Part shown: in pieces, positions 26,058-34,725 of the stretch
Position numbering within the stretch: position 1 is the stretch's first letter
Layout of the letters: the number at the start of each line of letters is the position of its first letter
DNA from: RYN-230 sp963768945
GTDB lineage: Bacteria; Actinomycetota; Actinomycetes; Streptosporangiales; Streptosporangiaceae
Reading direction: 5' to 3'
NCBI GenBank assembly: GCA_963768945.1
Contig: CAVYJW010000006.1
Coordinates: 186,001 to 250,000, forward strand
Length of the DNA: 64,000 nucleotides
Translations under genes and position numbers: made by a program
Notes under the pieces: model-generated
Database searches by the model: none
Told to the model about the DNA's origin: nothing
Seen by the model: the letters and a program-made list of their open reading frames with translations, nothing else

Positions 26058-27236
26058 CAGGCGGCCGACTCGGCGTGCTGCGCGGTCTCGACGGCCGCGC
26101 GGAGCACCGCGCGGTGCGCGTCGTCGGCCGGGCCCCCGCTGGTGAACTCGACGAACAGGCCGCAGATCTCGACCGGGTCACTCGCCGAGGCCAGCCGCTC
26201 CAGGTCGGCGTCGGAGCTGGTCAGCTGCCCCTGCGGCGCGAAGTCCAGGATCAGCGTGTGCGGCCACTTCTCGCGCAGCCGCTCCATCGGGGCAGGCGGC
26301 CGCACCGTGTCGGTCAGCACCACCTTGACCCAGGCGCCGGCCAGGTCCGCGAGATCCGTTTCGCCGCGGGCGAGGAGGCTGTCGAGGGTGCCGCGCACCT
26401 CCCGCAGCGGCCGGGGCACGGGCGTCGCCAGCGCGGTGGTGCCCACCCGGCCCGCAGCGTCGATCTCGGCCAGCGTGACCGACTTGACGTGGTCCTTCTC
26501 GCCGAACGAGAACGCCAGCGGCGACCCGGAGTACCGGATCACGGGGTCCTGGCCGGCTCCGGGGGGCGGGCCGGCCCGCTGCGCGCCGTGCAGGTGGCCG
26601 AGGGCCACGTAGCTGAAGCCGGCGAACACGGCGGCCTGGCACGTCGGCGACGCCGCCGACCCGGATGTCGCGCTCGGATTCGGCGGGCTGGCCGCCGGTC
26701 ACGAACGCGTGCGCGGCGACCACGGTGCGGGCGGCGCCCCGGGCGGCGGCGTCCGCCCGGATCAGCCGGGCTGCCTCGGCCAGCACCGCCTCGTGCGTCC
26801 GGGTCTGGACGCCGAGGTCGGCCATGACCGCGTCGGGCAGCAGATAGGGGATCCCGTAGACGGCCACCGGGCCGTGCTCGTCGGCCAGCAGCACCGGCCG
26901 GGCCAGGTCCGCCACGGAGGTGCGCAGGTGGATCCCGGCCGCCTCGCTGAGCCCGGCGCCGAAGCCAAGCCGGACAGCGGAGTCATGATTGCCGCTGATG
27001 AGGATCACCGGGATGCGCGCCTGCGCGAAGCGCAGCAGGGTCTCGTCGAGTAGCCGGACGGCGTCGAGCGGGGGCACCGCGCGGTCGTAGATGTCCCCGG
27101 CCACCAGCACGGCACCGGCCCGCTGGCGGACCGCCTCATCGAGCAGCCAGCGCAGGAAACCGTCCTGGTAGGCCAGCAGGTTCTCGCCGTGCAGCGTGCG
27201 CCCCAGGTGCCAGTCCGAGGTGTGGATCAGTCGCAT
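26057..27236 (-). pseudogene. sbcD: exonuclease SbcD, frameshifted once
   Basis: The Mre11-type nuclease subunit of SbcCD. N-terminal frame: MRLIHTSDWHLGRTLHG (Asp8, His10), VAGDIYDRAVPP, ISGNHDSAVRLGFGAGL (Asn-His), then RTVVAAHAFVTGG and SERDIRVGGVADVP. At about 26640 the frame changes and continues FAGFSYVALGHLHGAQ (the last metal His pair), YSGSPLAFSFGE and the capping domain, to TGA at 26057. An extra or missing single base near GCCAGGCCGCCG explains it. All metal ligands are present across the two frames. Because the partner sbcC is perfect, a sequencing error or a very recent mutation is likely. Confidence 0.85.
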
Positions 27237-27410
27237 CGCACCGCCGTGGACTCTTCGTGCTGGCTGGCCGCTCCGGCCTGGCCGGCGGATCGGTGGGATC
27301 GTGACGCTCGCCATGATGCCGGACTGTTGCGACATCCTCGGTGATCCCGGTTCCGTCCGCGTGTCGCCGTCGCTGCGCCCGATCCGGCGCTAGAGCAGGC
27401 TGGCGCGGCG

Positions 27411-29908
27411 CTAGAGCTGGCCCACGTCCGTGACCCGGAGCACGGCGTGCCCGGCTTCCTCGGAGGCGGCCAGGTCGACCTGGGCGGAGATGCCCCAGTC
27501 GTGGTCCCCGGCGGGGTCGTCGAAGATCTGCCGCAGCGTCCAGGCCTGCGGGCCCTCGTCGAGGATGAGGAGAGCGGGACCGCGGGCGTCCGGCCCGGTG
27601 CCGATCTCGTCGTGCACGTCGAAGTAGGGCTCGACGGCCGCCTCCCACGCCTCGGCGTCCCAGCCGTCGCCGGAGTCCAGCTCGCCGAGTTCGGCGTAGT
27701 GGCCGAGCGCGGCCAGCTCGACCCGGCGGAACAGCGCGTTGCGGACCAGGACCCGGAAGGCGCGGACGTTGCGGGTCACGGCCGGAGGTCCCGCCTCCGC
27801 GTGGCTGACCAGCACACCGGACGGGTCACGCAGCTGCTCCCACTCGTCCAGCAGGCTGGAGTCGACCTGGCGGACCAGCTCCCCGAGCCATTCGATGAGG
27901 TCGGTGAGCTCCTCGGTCTTGGCCTCGTCAGGGACGGTGTTCCGGAGCGCCTTGTACGCGTCGGCCAGGTAGCGCAGCACCAGGCCCTCGGAGCGGGACA
28001 GGCCGTAGAACCCGACGTACTCCACGAAGGTCATGGCCCGCTCGTACATGTCGCGGACCACGGACTTCGGGGCCAGCGCGTAGTCGGCGACCCATGGGTG
28101 GCCCCGGCGGTACATGTCGTAGGCGGCCTCGAGCAGATCCTCCAGCGGCTTCGGGTGGGTGACCGAGTCCAGCAGGTCCATCCGGGTCTCGTAGTTGACG
28201 CCATCGGCTTTCATCTGCGCGACGGCCTCGCCGCGCGCCTTGAACAGCTGGGCGGAGATCACCGTCCGCGGGTTTTCCAGGGTCGCCTCAATGATGGAGA
28301 CCACGTCGAGCGGGTAGCTGGGCGACTCGCGGCCGAGGAGTTCGATCGCGGCCAGGGCCAGCGGGGACAGCGGCTGGTTCAGTGCGAAATCGAACTGGAG
28401 GTCCACGGTGAGCCGCGCCCGGCGGCCTTCGGCGTCCGGCTCGTCCAGCTTCTCCACCACTCCCCCGGCCAGCAGCGCCCGGTAGATGGCGATGGCCTGG
28501 TGGATGTGCCGGCGCTGGGCGGCCCGGTCCTCGTGGTTGTCGGTCAGCAGGTGGCGCATCGCCTCGAACGCGTCGCCCGGCCGGCTGATCACGTTCAGCA
28601 GCATGGCGTGAGTGACCTTGAAGCTGGACGTCAGCGGCTCGGGGTCGGCGGCGACCAGCCGCTCGAACGTGGGCTGGCCCCAGGCGATGAACCCCTCGGG
28701 CGGCTTCTTGCGGACCACCTTGCGCCGCTTCTTCGGGTCGTCGCCGGCCTTGGCCAGCAGCCGCTCGTTCTCCACCACGTGCTCGGGGGCCTGCACCACC
28801 ACCCGGCCGGTCGTGTCGAAGCCGGCCCGGCCGGCCCGGCCCGCGATCTGGTGGAACTCCCGCGCCTGGAGCAGCCGGGTCTTCGACCCGTCGTACTTGG
28901 ACATCGCGGTGAACAGGACCGTGCGGATCGGCACGTTGATCCCCACGCCCAGGGTGTCGGTCCCGCAGATGACCTTGAGCAGCCGGCCTGGGCCAGGGTC
29001 TCCACCAGCCGCCGGTACTTGGGCAGCATCCCGGCGTGATGGACGCCGATCCCGTGCCGGACCAGCCGGGACAGGGTCTTCCCGAACCCGGCGGTGAACC
29101 GGAACCCGCCGATCAGCGCGGCGATCTCGTCCTTCTCCGCGCGGGAGCAGACGTTCACGCTCATCAGCGCCTGGGCCTGCTCCAGCGCCGCGGCCTGGGT
29201 GAAGTGCACCACGTAGATGGGGGCCTGGTGGGTGCTGAGCAGCTCTTCCAGGGTCTCGTGCAGCGGGGTGGTGACGTAGTTGTAGAGGAGCGGCACCGGG
29301 CGCTCGGCGGACTGGACGACCGCGGTCGGCCGTCCCGTACGCCGGGTCAGGTCGGCCTCGAACCGGGTCACGTCGCCCAGGGTCGCGGACATGAGCACGA
29401 ACTGGACCCGGGGCAGTTCGATGATCGGGACCTGCCAGGCCCAGCCGCGGTCGGGGTCGGCGTAGAAGTGGAACTCGTCCATCACCACCTGGCCGACGTC
29501 CGCATCGGCACCGTCCCGCAGCGCGATGCTGGCCAGGACCTCGGCGGTACAGCAGATGATCGGGGCGGTGGCGTTGACGCTGGCGTCGCCGGTCATCATG
29601 CCGACGTTGGCCGGGCCGAACGCGGCGCACAGCGCGAAGAACTTCTCCGATACCAGGGCCTTGATCGGCGCGGTGTAGAAAGACCGGCGCCCGCCGGCCA
29701 GCGCCGCGAAGTGCGCGCCGGTCGCGACCAGGCTCTTGCCCGAGCCGGTCGGGGTGGACAGGATGACGTTGGCCGCGGACACCACCTCGATAAGGGCCTC
29801 TTCCTGGTGCGGGTAGAGAGCGAGGCCCTGCTCCTTGGCCCATCCCGCGAACGCGTCGAAGACCGCGTCGGGCGCAGGGTCAGCCGGGAGAAGGTCGGTG
29901 AGGGTCAC
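27411..29908 (-). pseudogene. DEAD/DEAH-box helicase with C-terminal DUF3516-like part, frameshifted once
   Basis: A superfamily 2 (Ski2-like) helicase of about 830 aa. The first frame has the Q-motif region LALYPHQEEAL, Walker A STPTGSGKS (residues about 51-59), TAPIKALVSEKF, CTAEVLAS, VMDEFHFYADPDRGW (motif II), LMSATLGD (III) and, near residue 300, VHHAGMLPKYRRLVETLAQAG. One base appears missing at about 28985 (GGCTGCTC where GGCCTGCTC is expected); the second frame continues VICGTDTLGVGINVPIRT (V) and REFHQIAGRAGRAG (VI), then a long C-terminal domain ending VLRVTDVGQL. Likely a DNA/RNA helicase of the actinobacterial DUF3516 group. Intact apart from the indel. Confidence 0.82.
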
Positions 29909-29962
29909 AATTATGAAATGCTAGCCGCCCGGTTAATGTTCCCGCCGGCCCGCCGGAAGCAT

Positions 29963-30703
29963 TCACCGGGCCGCGGGCTGGCCAAGGTGCCGGCGCAAGG
30001 CCCGGGCGCCGCGCACGGCATTCGCCTGGCCGTCGTTGTTGAAGTAAGCGAAAACGTCATGGCCCGTCGCGTCCCATTCCCCGATCCGGGCCGCCCACCA
30101 GGACAGATCGGCGTCGTTATAGGAGCCCGCGTACAGATGCTGGTGATCAGGGCCGTGCAGCCGCACATAGACGAAATCCGCGGTGGCCCGCAGAACGCAC
30201 GGCAGGTTCGCGCCACTCATCACGCAGTAGGCCGCGCCGTGGGCCTCCAGCAGGGCGAAAACCTCCTCGCAATGCCAGCTGGAATGGCGGAACTCCACCG
30301 CGACCCGCATCCATTCCGGGACCAGCCGCAGGAAATAACCCAGCCGGGCGTCATCGCGCTCCTGGGCCGGCCCGAGCTGGGCCAGCAGCACGGCCCGTTT
30401 ATCGCCCAGCTCATGCCAGCCCGCGCCGATGCGCTGCAGCCAGGTTTCCGGACCGTACAGTTTCCGCCCGTGGGTCAGCCCCCGCGGCGCCTTGACCGAC
30501 AGGCAGAAGCCGTCAGGCAATTTCCTTCTCCAATAACGGAACGTGCCGGGCCGGGGCCAGCGGTAGAAGCTGCTGTTGAGCTCGGCCGTGCCGAACGTGG
30601 CCGCGTAGCGGCCCAGCCGGGCGGCGGCGGGCAGCCCGGGCGGGTACAGTTCCGGCTCCCAGTGGGCGTAACTCCACCCCGACGTCCCGATCCTGACGGC
30701 CAC
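29963..30703 (-). CDS. DUF72 domain-containing protein
   Basis: A 246-aa TIM-barrel protein of the DUF72 family. The typical start IGTSGWSYAHWEPELYPPGLP, the ELNSSFYRWPRPGTFRYWR block, GFCLSVKAPRGLTH, VEFRHSSWHCEEVFALL and YVRLHGPD..YAGSYNDADL are all present. The function of the family is not established; an RNA or sugar-related role has been suggested. Length is normal. ATG is close to the upstream hypothetical gene stop (6 bp), so the two may be co-transcribed. Confidence 0.88.
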   Translation of the reverse strand: MAVRIGTSGWSYAHWEPELYPPGLPAAARLGRYAATFGTAELNSSFYRWPRPGTFRYWRRKLPDGFCLSVKAPRGLTHGRKLYGPETWLQRIGAGWHELGDKRAVLLAQLGPAQERDDARLGYFLRLVPEWMRVAVEFRHSSWHCEEVFALLEAHGAAYCVMSGANLPCVLRATADFVYVRLHGPDHQHLYAGSYNDADLSWWAARIGEWDATGHDVFAYFNNDGQANAVRGARALRRHLGQPAAR

Positions 30704-30709
30704 CGGGGC

Positions 30710-31120
30710 TTACGCTCCGGGGTTGTCCCCGCCGGGCGGCTGATCGCCGGCTGGCTCACGGCCGGGCGGGCCAGTCTGGTCTTCGTTGCGGAAAGATTTT
30801 TCACCCGGCAGGCTCGCGTCCACCAGCGCGGTGGAACCCGCCGGCCGGGAGGTGGTGTCCTGGGTCCGCTCCCGCAGCCGGCCCAGCGTCTCGGCGTCAC
30901 CGAGCGGGATGGTGGCCTCCAGGCGGGCACTGTCCCGCACCTCGGGCAGGTCCACGACCGCGTCTACCAGGTCGGCCCGGCGGCCCGGGGTCACGTGCCC
31001 GGATACGGCGTGCAGCGACGCGCGGGCCGTCCCGCCCGGCTGCTGCGAGACTTCGGCCGCGGCCACGGTCTGGTCGCCGTCCTTGATTTCGACGCGCCGG
31101 GCGTCCTGCGGATCGGTCAT
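30710..31120 (-). CDS. hypothetical protein, 136 aa
   Basis: Soluble, acidic small protein of unknown function. ATG 31120 has an excellent ribosome binding site (GGAGGTGTTCC). The first two-thirds form regular short beta-like segments (VEIKDGDQTVAAAEVSQQ, ARASLHAVSGHVTPGRRADL, VDAVVDLPEV, RLEATIPLGDAETLGRLRER), reminiscent of a small alpha/beta fold that may bind ligands like an acetyltransferase fragment. The C-terminal third is disordered and Gly/Pro/Asp-rich. Immediately upstream of the DUF72 gene. No family recognised. Confidence 0.6.
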   Translation of the reverse strand: MTDPQDARRVEIKDGDQTVAAAEVSQQPGGTARASLHAVSGHVTPGRRADLVDAVVDLPEVRDSARLEATIPLGDAETLGRLRERTQDTTSRPAGSTALVDASLPGEKSFRNEDQTGPPGREPAGDQPPGGDNPGA

Positions 31121-31296
31121 GGAACACCTCCTCAAGAGTTTGTTACCGTGCCGCTGCCCGGTCCGGCGTCCGTGAAACCGCCCGTCCGGCCGGCGACCGG
31201 AGTTTCCCGCCGGCCACCGGGGGGCTGGCGCCGGGGCGGTCCCTCGTCCGCCCCCCGCGCGCGGGTTCATGCGCGGGGACCCGCGCGGCCGCTGGG

Positions 31297-31485
31297 TCAG
31301 CCGAAGAAGTACACCCGGAAGGCCAGGACGATCACGACCAGCAGGATGCTGCCCACGCACTTGACAGCCAGCCCCCGCTCGTACCGGACCGCGTCGCCGA
31401 CCTCGTCCTCGAACACCTGGGCCTGCTCCGCCGTCACCGGGTCCGCCGTCACCGGGTCCGCCGCGCCCGGCTCGACCTCGCTCAC
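31297..31485 (-). CDS. 62-aa single-pass membrane protein
   Basis: A small gene at the end of the glycosyltransferase operon. GTG 31485 overlaps the TGA of the GT2 gene (GTGA), so translation is probably coupled. The first ~38 residues are acidic (DPVTADPVTAEQAQVFEDEV); residues about 43-60 are one membrane helix (VKCVGSILLVVIVLAFRVYFF). Its position after a processive GT2 recalls small accessory subunits such as PgaD/IcaD, but there is no sequence match that I can see; this is inference from context. A 15-bp duplication (31431-31460) creates the DPVTA repeat. Confidence 0.6.
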   Translation of the reverse strand: MSEVEPGAADPVTADPVTAEQAQVFEDEVGDAVRYERGLAVKCVGSILLVVIVLAFRVYFFG

Positions 31486-32978
31486 GTCGGCACCACCATC
31501 TTCCCGGTCTTCTCGGTCTTGTCCCATCTCGCCTCGGCATGGCGGAGTTCCTTGATGTAGGCGGCCGTGGTGATCGCGCACAGCAAGGGCCCGTAACCGC
31601 CGATGTACACGAACAGCGGCCCGAGGAAGCGGCCGAACCTCCGGGACTCGGCGACCTTGCCGAGGAACGCCACGCCCATGCACGCTGAGAGCCAGATATA
31701 GGTGAACAGCTCGATGCCGCGGACCCAGCCCAGGGTGACCCCGACGCCGGCGGCCGCGGCGAGCTGGTGGCCTACCCAGCTCACCGGGCCGGGCAGGACG
31801 GCGGCGAGCAGGATGAGCACGTTGATCGCGCCCGGGAACATGAGCGCTTCTTTCCAGGTGTGGCGGCCGATGTCGGGGTCGATGGTCAGCGTGTAGGACG
31901 TGATGAAGATGTACGTGACCACGTTGGTCAGCCACAAGAGGTGAAAGGCGGTCCAGGCGAGCTGGTAGTCGACGAAGAACAGGATGACCAGGGACCCCGA
32001 CGCCAGCAGCATGAACACCGGCAGCAGGAGCAGGCAGAACCACAGCAGGCCGAAGCTGACGCTGCCCAGCCGGTTATTGGACTGCCGCCGGAACCAGACG
32101 CTCTTGAACTTCCGGGTGATCTGGACGTTGCCGCGGGCCCAGCGCAGCCGCTGCTTCCACAGTGCGACGATGCTGCCCGGCTCTTCCGCCCACACGGTCG
32201 CGTGCGGCTCGAAGATGACCCGGCGCCCTCCTTTCTGGGTCTCGAACGTGGTCACCGTGTCCTCGGCGAGCGTGGTCGTGTCCACCCGGCCGCCGATCGC
32301 CTCGATGTTGGCCCGCGAGTGCAGCTGCGCGCCTCCCGCCAGGCAGGCGATCACGCCGAGCACCTCCTGGCTCCGCCGGGCCGCCGCCTGGGCGGTGATG
32401 TACTCGTAGCCGATGAACCGGGTCATGTAGTTCCCCGGACGGCTGCCCTCCTTGATGTAGGCGGTGACCGAGCCGACCCCCGGATCCGCCAGGTGCCGGG
32501 TCATCCGGCGCAGCGAGCTGCGCTCGTAGATGACGTCCGAGTCCATGATCAGGATGGCCTGCATCCAGTCATCGGCCAGGATCTCCGCCAGGCCGTGGTT
32601 GAGCGTGGCGGCCTTGCCCTCGCCGCCCGTCTCGCGGCGCAGGTGCATGACGTTCCCCGGGTACTCGGCCGCCTTGGCCAAGACGACGTCCGGGGTGGCG
32701 TCGGTGCTGGCGTCGTCCACGACATAGATCCGCAGGCGTTCGCGCGGGTAATCCAGCGCCATGAGCCGGTCGATCGAGGTGCCGATGACCGCCTCCTCGT
32801 TCCAGGCCGGGATGAGGATGGCGGTCCGCGGGAAATAGGGCCGGGATTTCGCGTAGTGCAGCCGGCGGAAGTGCAGGCCGACCAGGAGGAACTGGTAGTT
32901 CGCGACCAGCAGCGGAACCGCGCCCAGGATTACGAAGGCCACCAGCAGGGACTTGATGGCGAGCAGGAAGTCCGTCAC
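31482..32978 (-). CDS. processive GT2 membrane glycosyltransferase
   Basis: A 498-aa inverting family 2 glycosyltransferase in the membrane. An N-terminal helix (LLVAFVILGAVPLLVANYQF) is followed by the GT-A domain: ILIPAWNEEAVIGTSI, VVDDASTDAT (first Asp), ILIMDSDV (DxD), TLAEDTVTTFE (catalytic Asp region) and QRLRWARGN (QxxRW), the full set of a polymerising enzyme such as poly-GlcNAc synthase PgaC/IcaA, NodC or hyaluronan synthase. At least four C-terminal helices follow. GTG 32978 overlaps the PHP gene stop. In this operon it is the likely polymer- or lipid-linked sugar-forming enzyme. The sugar cannot be read from sequence. Confidence 0.85.
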   Translation of the reverse strand: MTDFLLAIKSLLVAFVILGAVPLLVANYQFLLVGLHFRRLHYAKSRPYFPRTAILIPAWNEEAVIGTSIDRLMALDYPRERLRIYVVDDASTDATPDVVLAKAAEYPGNVMHLRRETGGEGKAATLNHGLAEILADDWMQAILIMDSDVIYERSSLRRMTRHLADPGVGSVTAYIKEGSRPGNYMTRFIGYEYITAQAAARRSQEVLGVIACLAGGAQLHSRANIEAIGGRVDTTTLAEDTVTTFETQKGGRRVIFEPHATVWAEEPGSIVALWKQRLRWARGNVQITRKFKSVWFRRQSNNRLGSVSFGLLWFCLLLLPVFMLLASGSLVILFFVDYQLAWTAFHLLWLTNVVTYIFITSYTLTIDPDIGRHTWKEALMFPGAINVLILLAAVLPGPVSWVGHQLAAAAGVGVTLGWVRGIELFTYIWLSACMGVAFLGKVAESRRFGRFLGPLFVYIGGYGPLLCAITTAAYIKELRHAEARWDKTEKTGKMVVPT

Positions 32979-33730
32979 CCCGGCACCGCCCCGCGCACCG
33001 CGCCGTCCAGGATGCCCCGGACCCGCCGGTAACGGCCGATGGTGGCACAGTTGTGGCTGTCGGTGCTGGCCACCAGGGGCACTCCGGCCGCGGCCAGCGC
33101 CCGGATGGTGCGCGCGGACGGGCAGGCCCACTTCTCGTTGACCTCCACCCGCGCGCCGGCCCGGGCACAGCCCTGGGCCAGGTGGTCCAGGGCTGTGCCG
33201 GGCACGTCCGCCTCGTCCAGGCCCATCTTGGGCAGCAGGCTGAACAGGTGGGCGAGCTGCGGCAGGGCCACCCGCTCCAGGGCGCCGAGGGTGGCCTCGA
33301 TGAGCCCGTCGATGACGTCGCCCGCCGAGCACTGCCGGCGCCCGAGCGCGTCCCGCATGTCCTGGGGCAGCACCGGACCGTAATCGCCGGGGTACTGGTG
33401 GTCCGCGATCAGCACCCGGTCCACGCCGCGCAGGGAAGGGGGCAGGTCCAGTTCCCCGGCCCTGTTGAGGATCTTGGCTTCCACCCCGGCCAGCACCTCG
33501 ATTCTCGGTGCCGGCTGGAACTCGCGTACCGCGGCCACGAAGTCCGGCACCCAGGTGGAGCCCTGGCGCACGTGGTCGGCGAGGCACAGGACCCGCAGGC
33601 CCCGGTCCCGGGCCGTGCGGACGTTCTCGGCCACACTGCTGACCGCGTCGTCGGAAAAGGTCGTGTGGACGTGGTGGTCCTCGTCGAGCGCGGGGAGGCC
33701 CGAGGCTGCGGGTCCGCAGGCTGCCCTCAT
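32975..33730 (-). CDS. PHP domain metal-dependent hydrolase
   Basis: A 251-aa polymerase-and-histidinol-phosphatase-type hydrolase, usually a phosphoesterase with a trinuclear metal site. Ligands visible in order are DHHVHTTFSDDA (HxH), CLADHVRQ, LAGVEAKIL (Glu), IADHQYPG, PQLAHLFSLL and VASTDSHN (Asp-x-His). It has no polymerase or other domain. Its ATG overlaps the ATP-grasp gene's stop and its own stop overlaps the GT2 GTG. Substrate may be a sugar phosphate or phosphorylated intermediate of the pathway (inference). Confidence 0.85.
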   Translation of the reverse strand: MRAACGPAASGLPALDEDHHVHTTFSDDAVSSVAENVRTARDRGLRVLCLADHVRQGSTWVPDFVAAVREFQPAPRIEVLAGVEAKILNRAGELDLPPSLRGVDRVLIADHQYPGDYGPVLPQDMRDALGRRQCSAGDVIDGLIEATLGALERVALPQLAHLFSLLPKMGLDEADVPGTALDHLAQGCARAGARVEVNEKWACPSARTIRALAAAGVPLVASTDSHNCATIGRYRRVRGILDGAVRGAVPG

Positions 33731-34725
33731 GCGGCCACCTTCTGCACCTCACTGAGGTCCATGAAGCGCTCGTCAAGGAAGCGGACCATGGCCACCTCAC
33801 GGAAGTCCACATGCTCCGGCACCGGGAGGCCGCGCAGTGCGTCGAGGGCCAGCCGCGGCATGTCCACGCCGCTGGCCATGGTCAGCGGGAGCGCCCCGGG
33901 CGCCCGCGGGTTGACCTCGAGCAGGGCCGGGCGGCCGGCCACGTCCCGGCGCGCCTGCACGTTGGCGATGTAGGTCAGGCCGGTGACGCTGGCCACCGTG
34001 GCCCCGAAGTGCTCCAGTTCCGGGTCGTGCATGGTGCGCCCGGCCACCGAGACGCCCGAGTCCACCCGGGCCCGCAGCCGGGGCACCGAGGCGATCACAT
34101 GGCTCCGGGTGTCAGCCAGCACGTCGATGGAGTACTCCTCGCCAGGCAGGTACTCCTGCACGATGAACTCCGCGGACCGCTCAAGGCCGGCCAGTTCCCC
34201 GGCCGAGGCCACCACGGAGATATCCCGCGAGCCGCTTCCCGTCCGCGGTTTGAGCACGACCGGGTAGTCCCACGACGCCGGGTCGAGCTTCTCGTCGAAG
34301 CACTCGGTGCGCGGGACCCGGACGTGCCCGGCACAGCACTGCGCCAGGGCGAGCTTGTCCAGGGTCAGGTCCAGCGCGCGCGCCGGAGCCAGCATGAGCT
34401 CGATCCCGGCGGCGTCGTACTCGGCCCGGGCCTGGGCCAGCGGGCGCATCTCCGCGTCCACGGTCGGGATCAGGACGTTCACGCCGAGCGCGGCGCAGCG
34501 GGCCAGCACGGCCGAGGCGAAGCCCGGGTCCAGGCCCGCCGGGATGAGGGTCCGCGCGTCTGGCGGCAGCAGGTAGAGGCCGGCCGCCCACGCGTCCATG
34601 TCCGCAGCCAGCAGCCGCACCGTGGGATCCTGCTGAAGTGATTTGATGACGGACACCGCGGCCGGTCCCCCGGCCCCGGTGACCAGGACCCGTGTCTGCG
34701 GCTGGCTCACCTTATGTTGCGGCAT
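33727..34725 (-). CDS. ATP-grasp domain protein (CarB-like)
   Basis: A 332-aa ligase-fold protein that would activate a carboxylate as acyl phosphate and join it to an amine or thiol. N-terminal Rossmann-like preATP-grasp part: VLVTGAGGPAAVSVIKSL and ADMDAWAAGLYL. ATP-grasp part: DKLALAQCC, YPVVLKPRTGSGSRDISVV (glycine-rich loop), FIVQEYLPGEEYSIDVL, and the metal-binding end ALLEVNPRAPGALPLTMASGVD. ATG 34725 follows GGGAGGTGCC. The start overlaps the end of the deacetylase fusion gene by 14 bp. The nearby deacetylase makes free amines, so this enzyme could acylate or aminoacylate them (inference). Confidence 0.83.
   Translation of the reverse strand: MPQHKVSQPQTRVLVTGAGGPAAVSVIKSLQQDPTVRLLAADMDAWAAGLYLLPPDARTLIPAGLDPGFASAVLARCAALGVNVLIPTVDAEMRPLAQARAEYDAAGIELMLAPARALDLTLDKLALAQCCAGHVRVPRTECFDEKLDPASWDYPVVLKPRTGSGSRDISVVASAGELAGLERSAEFIVQEYLPGEEYSIDVLADTRSHVIASVPRLRARVDSGVSVAGRTMHDPELEHFGATVASVTGLTYIANVQARRDVAGRPALLEVNPRAPGALPLTMASGVDMPRLALDALRGLPVPEHVDFREVAMVRFLDERFMDLSEVQKVAA

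Noticed and set aside
24093..26612. 839-codon plus-strand frame opposite sbcC/sbcD
   Set aside because: It is the antisense shadow of a real high-GC gene; composition is Gly/Arg/Pro/His-rich, with no domain or ribosome binding site, while the minus strand shows clear SbcC motifs.
29036..31555. 839-codon plus-strand frame over the helicase, DUF72 and hypothetical genes
   Set aside because: Antisense to recognisable proteins; typical GC-driven open frame.
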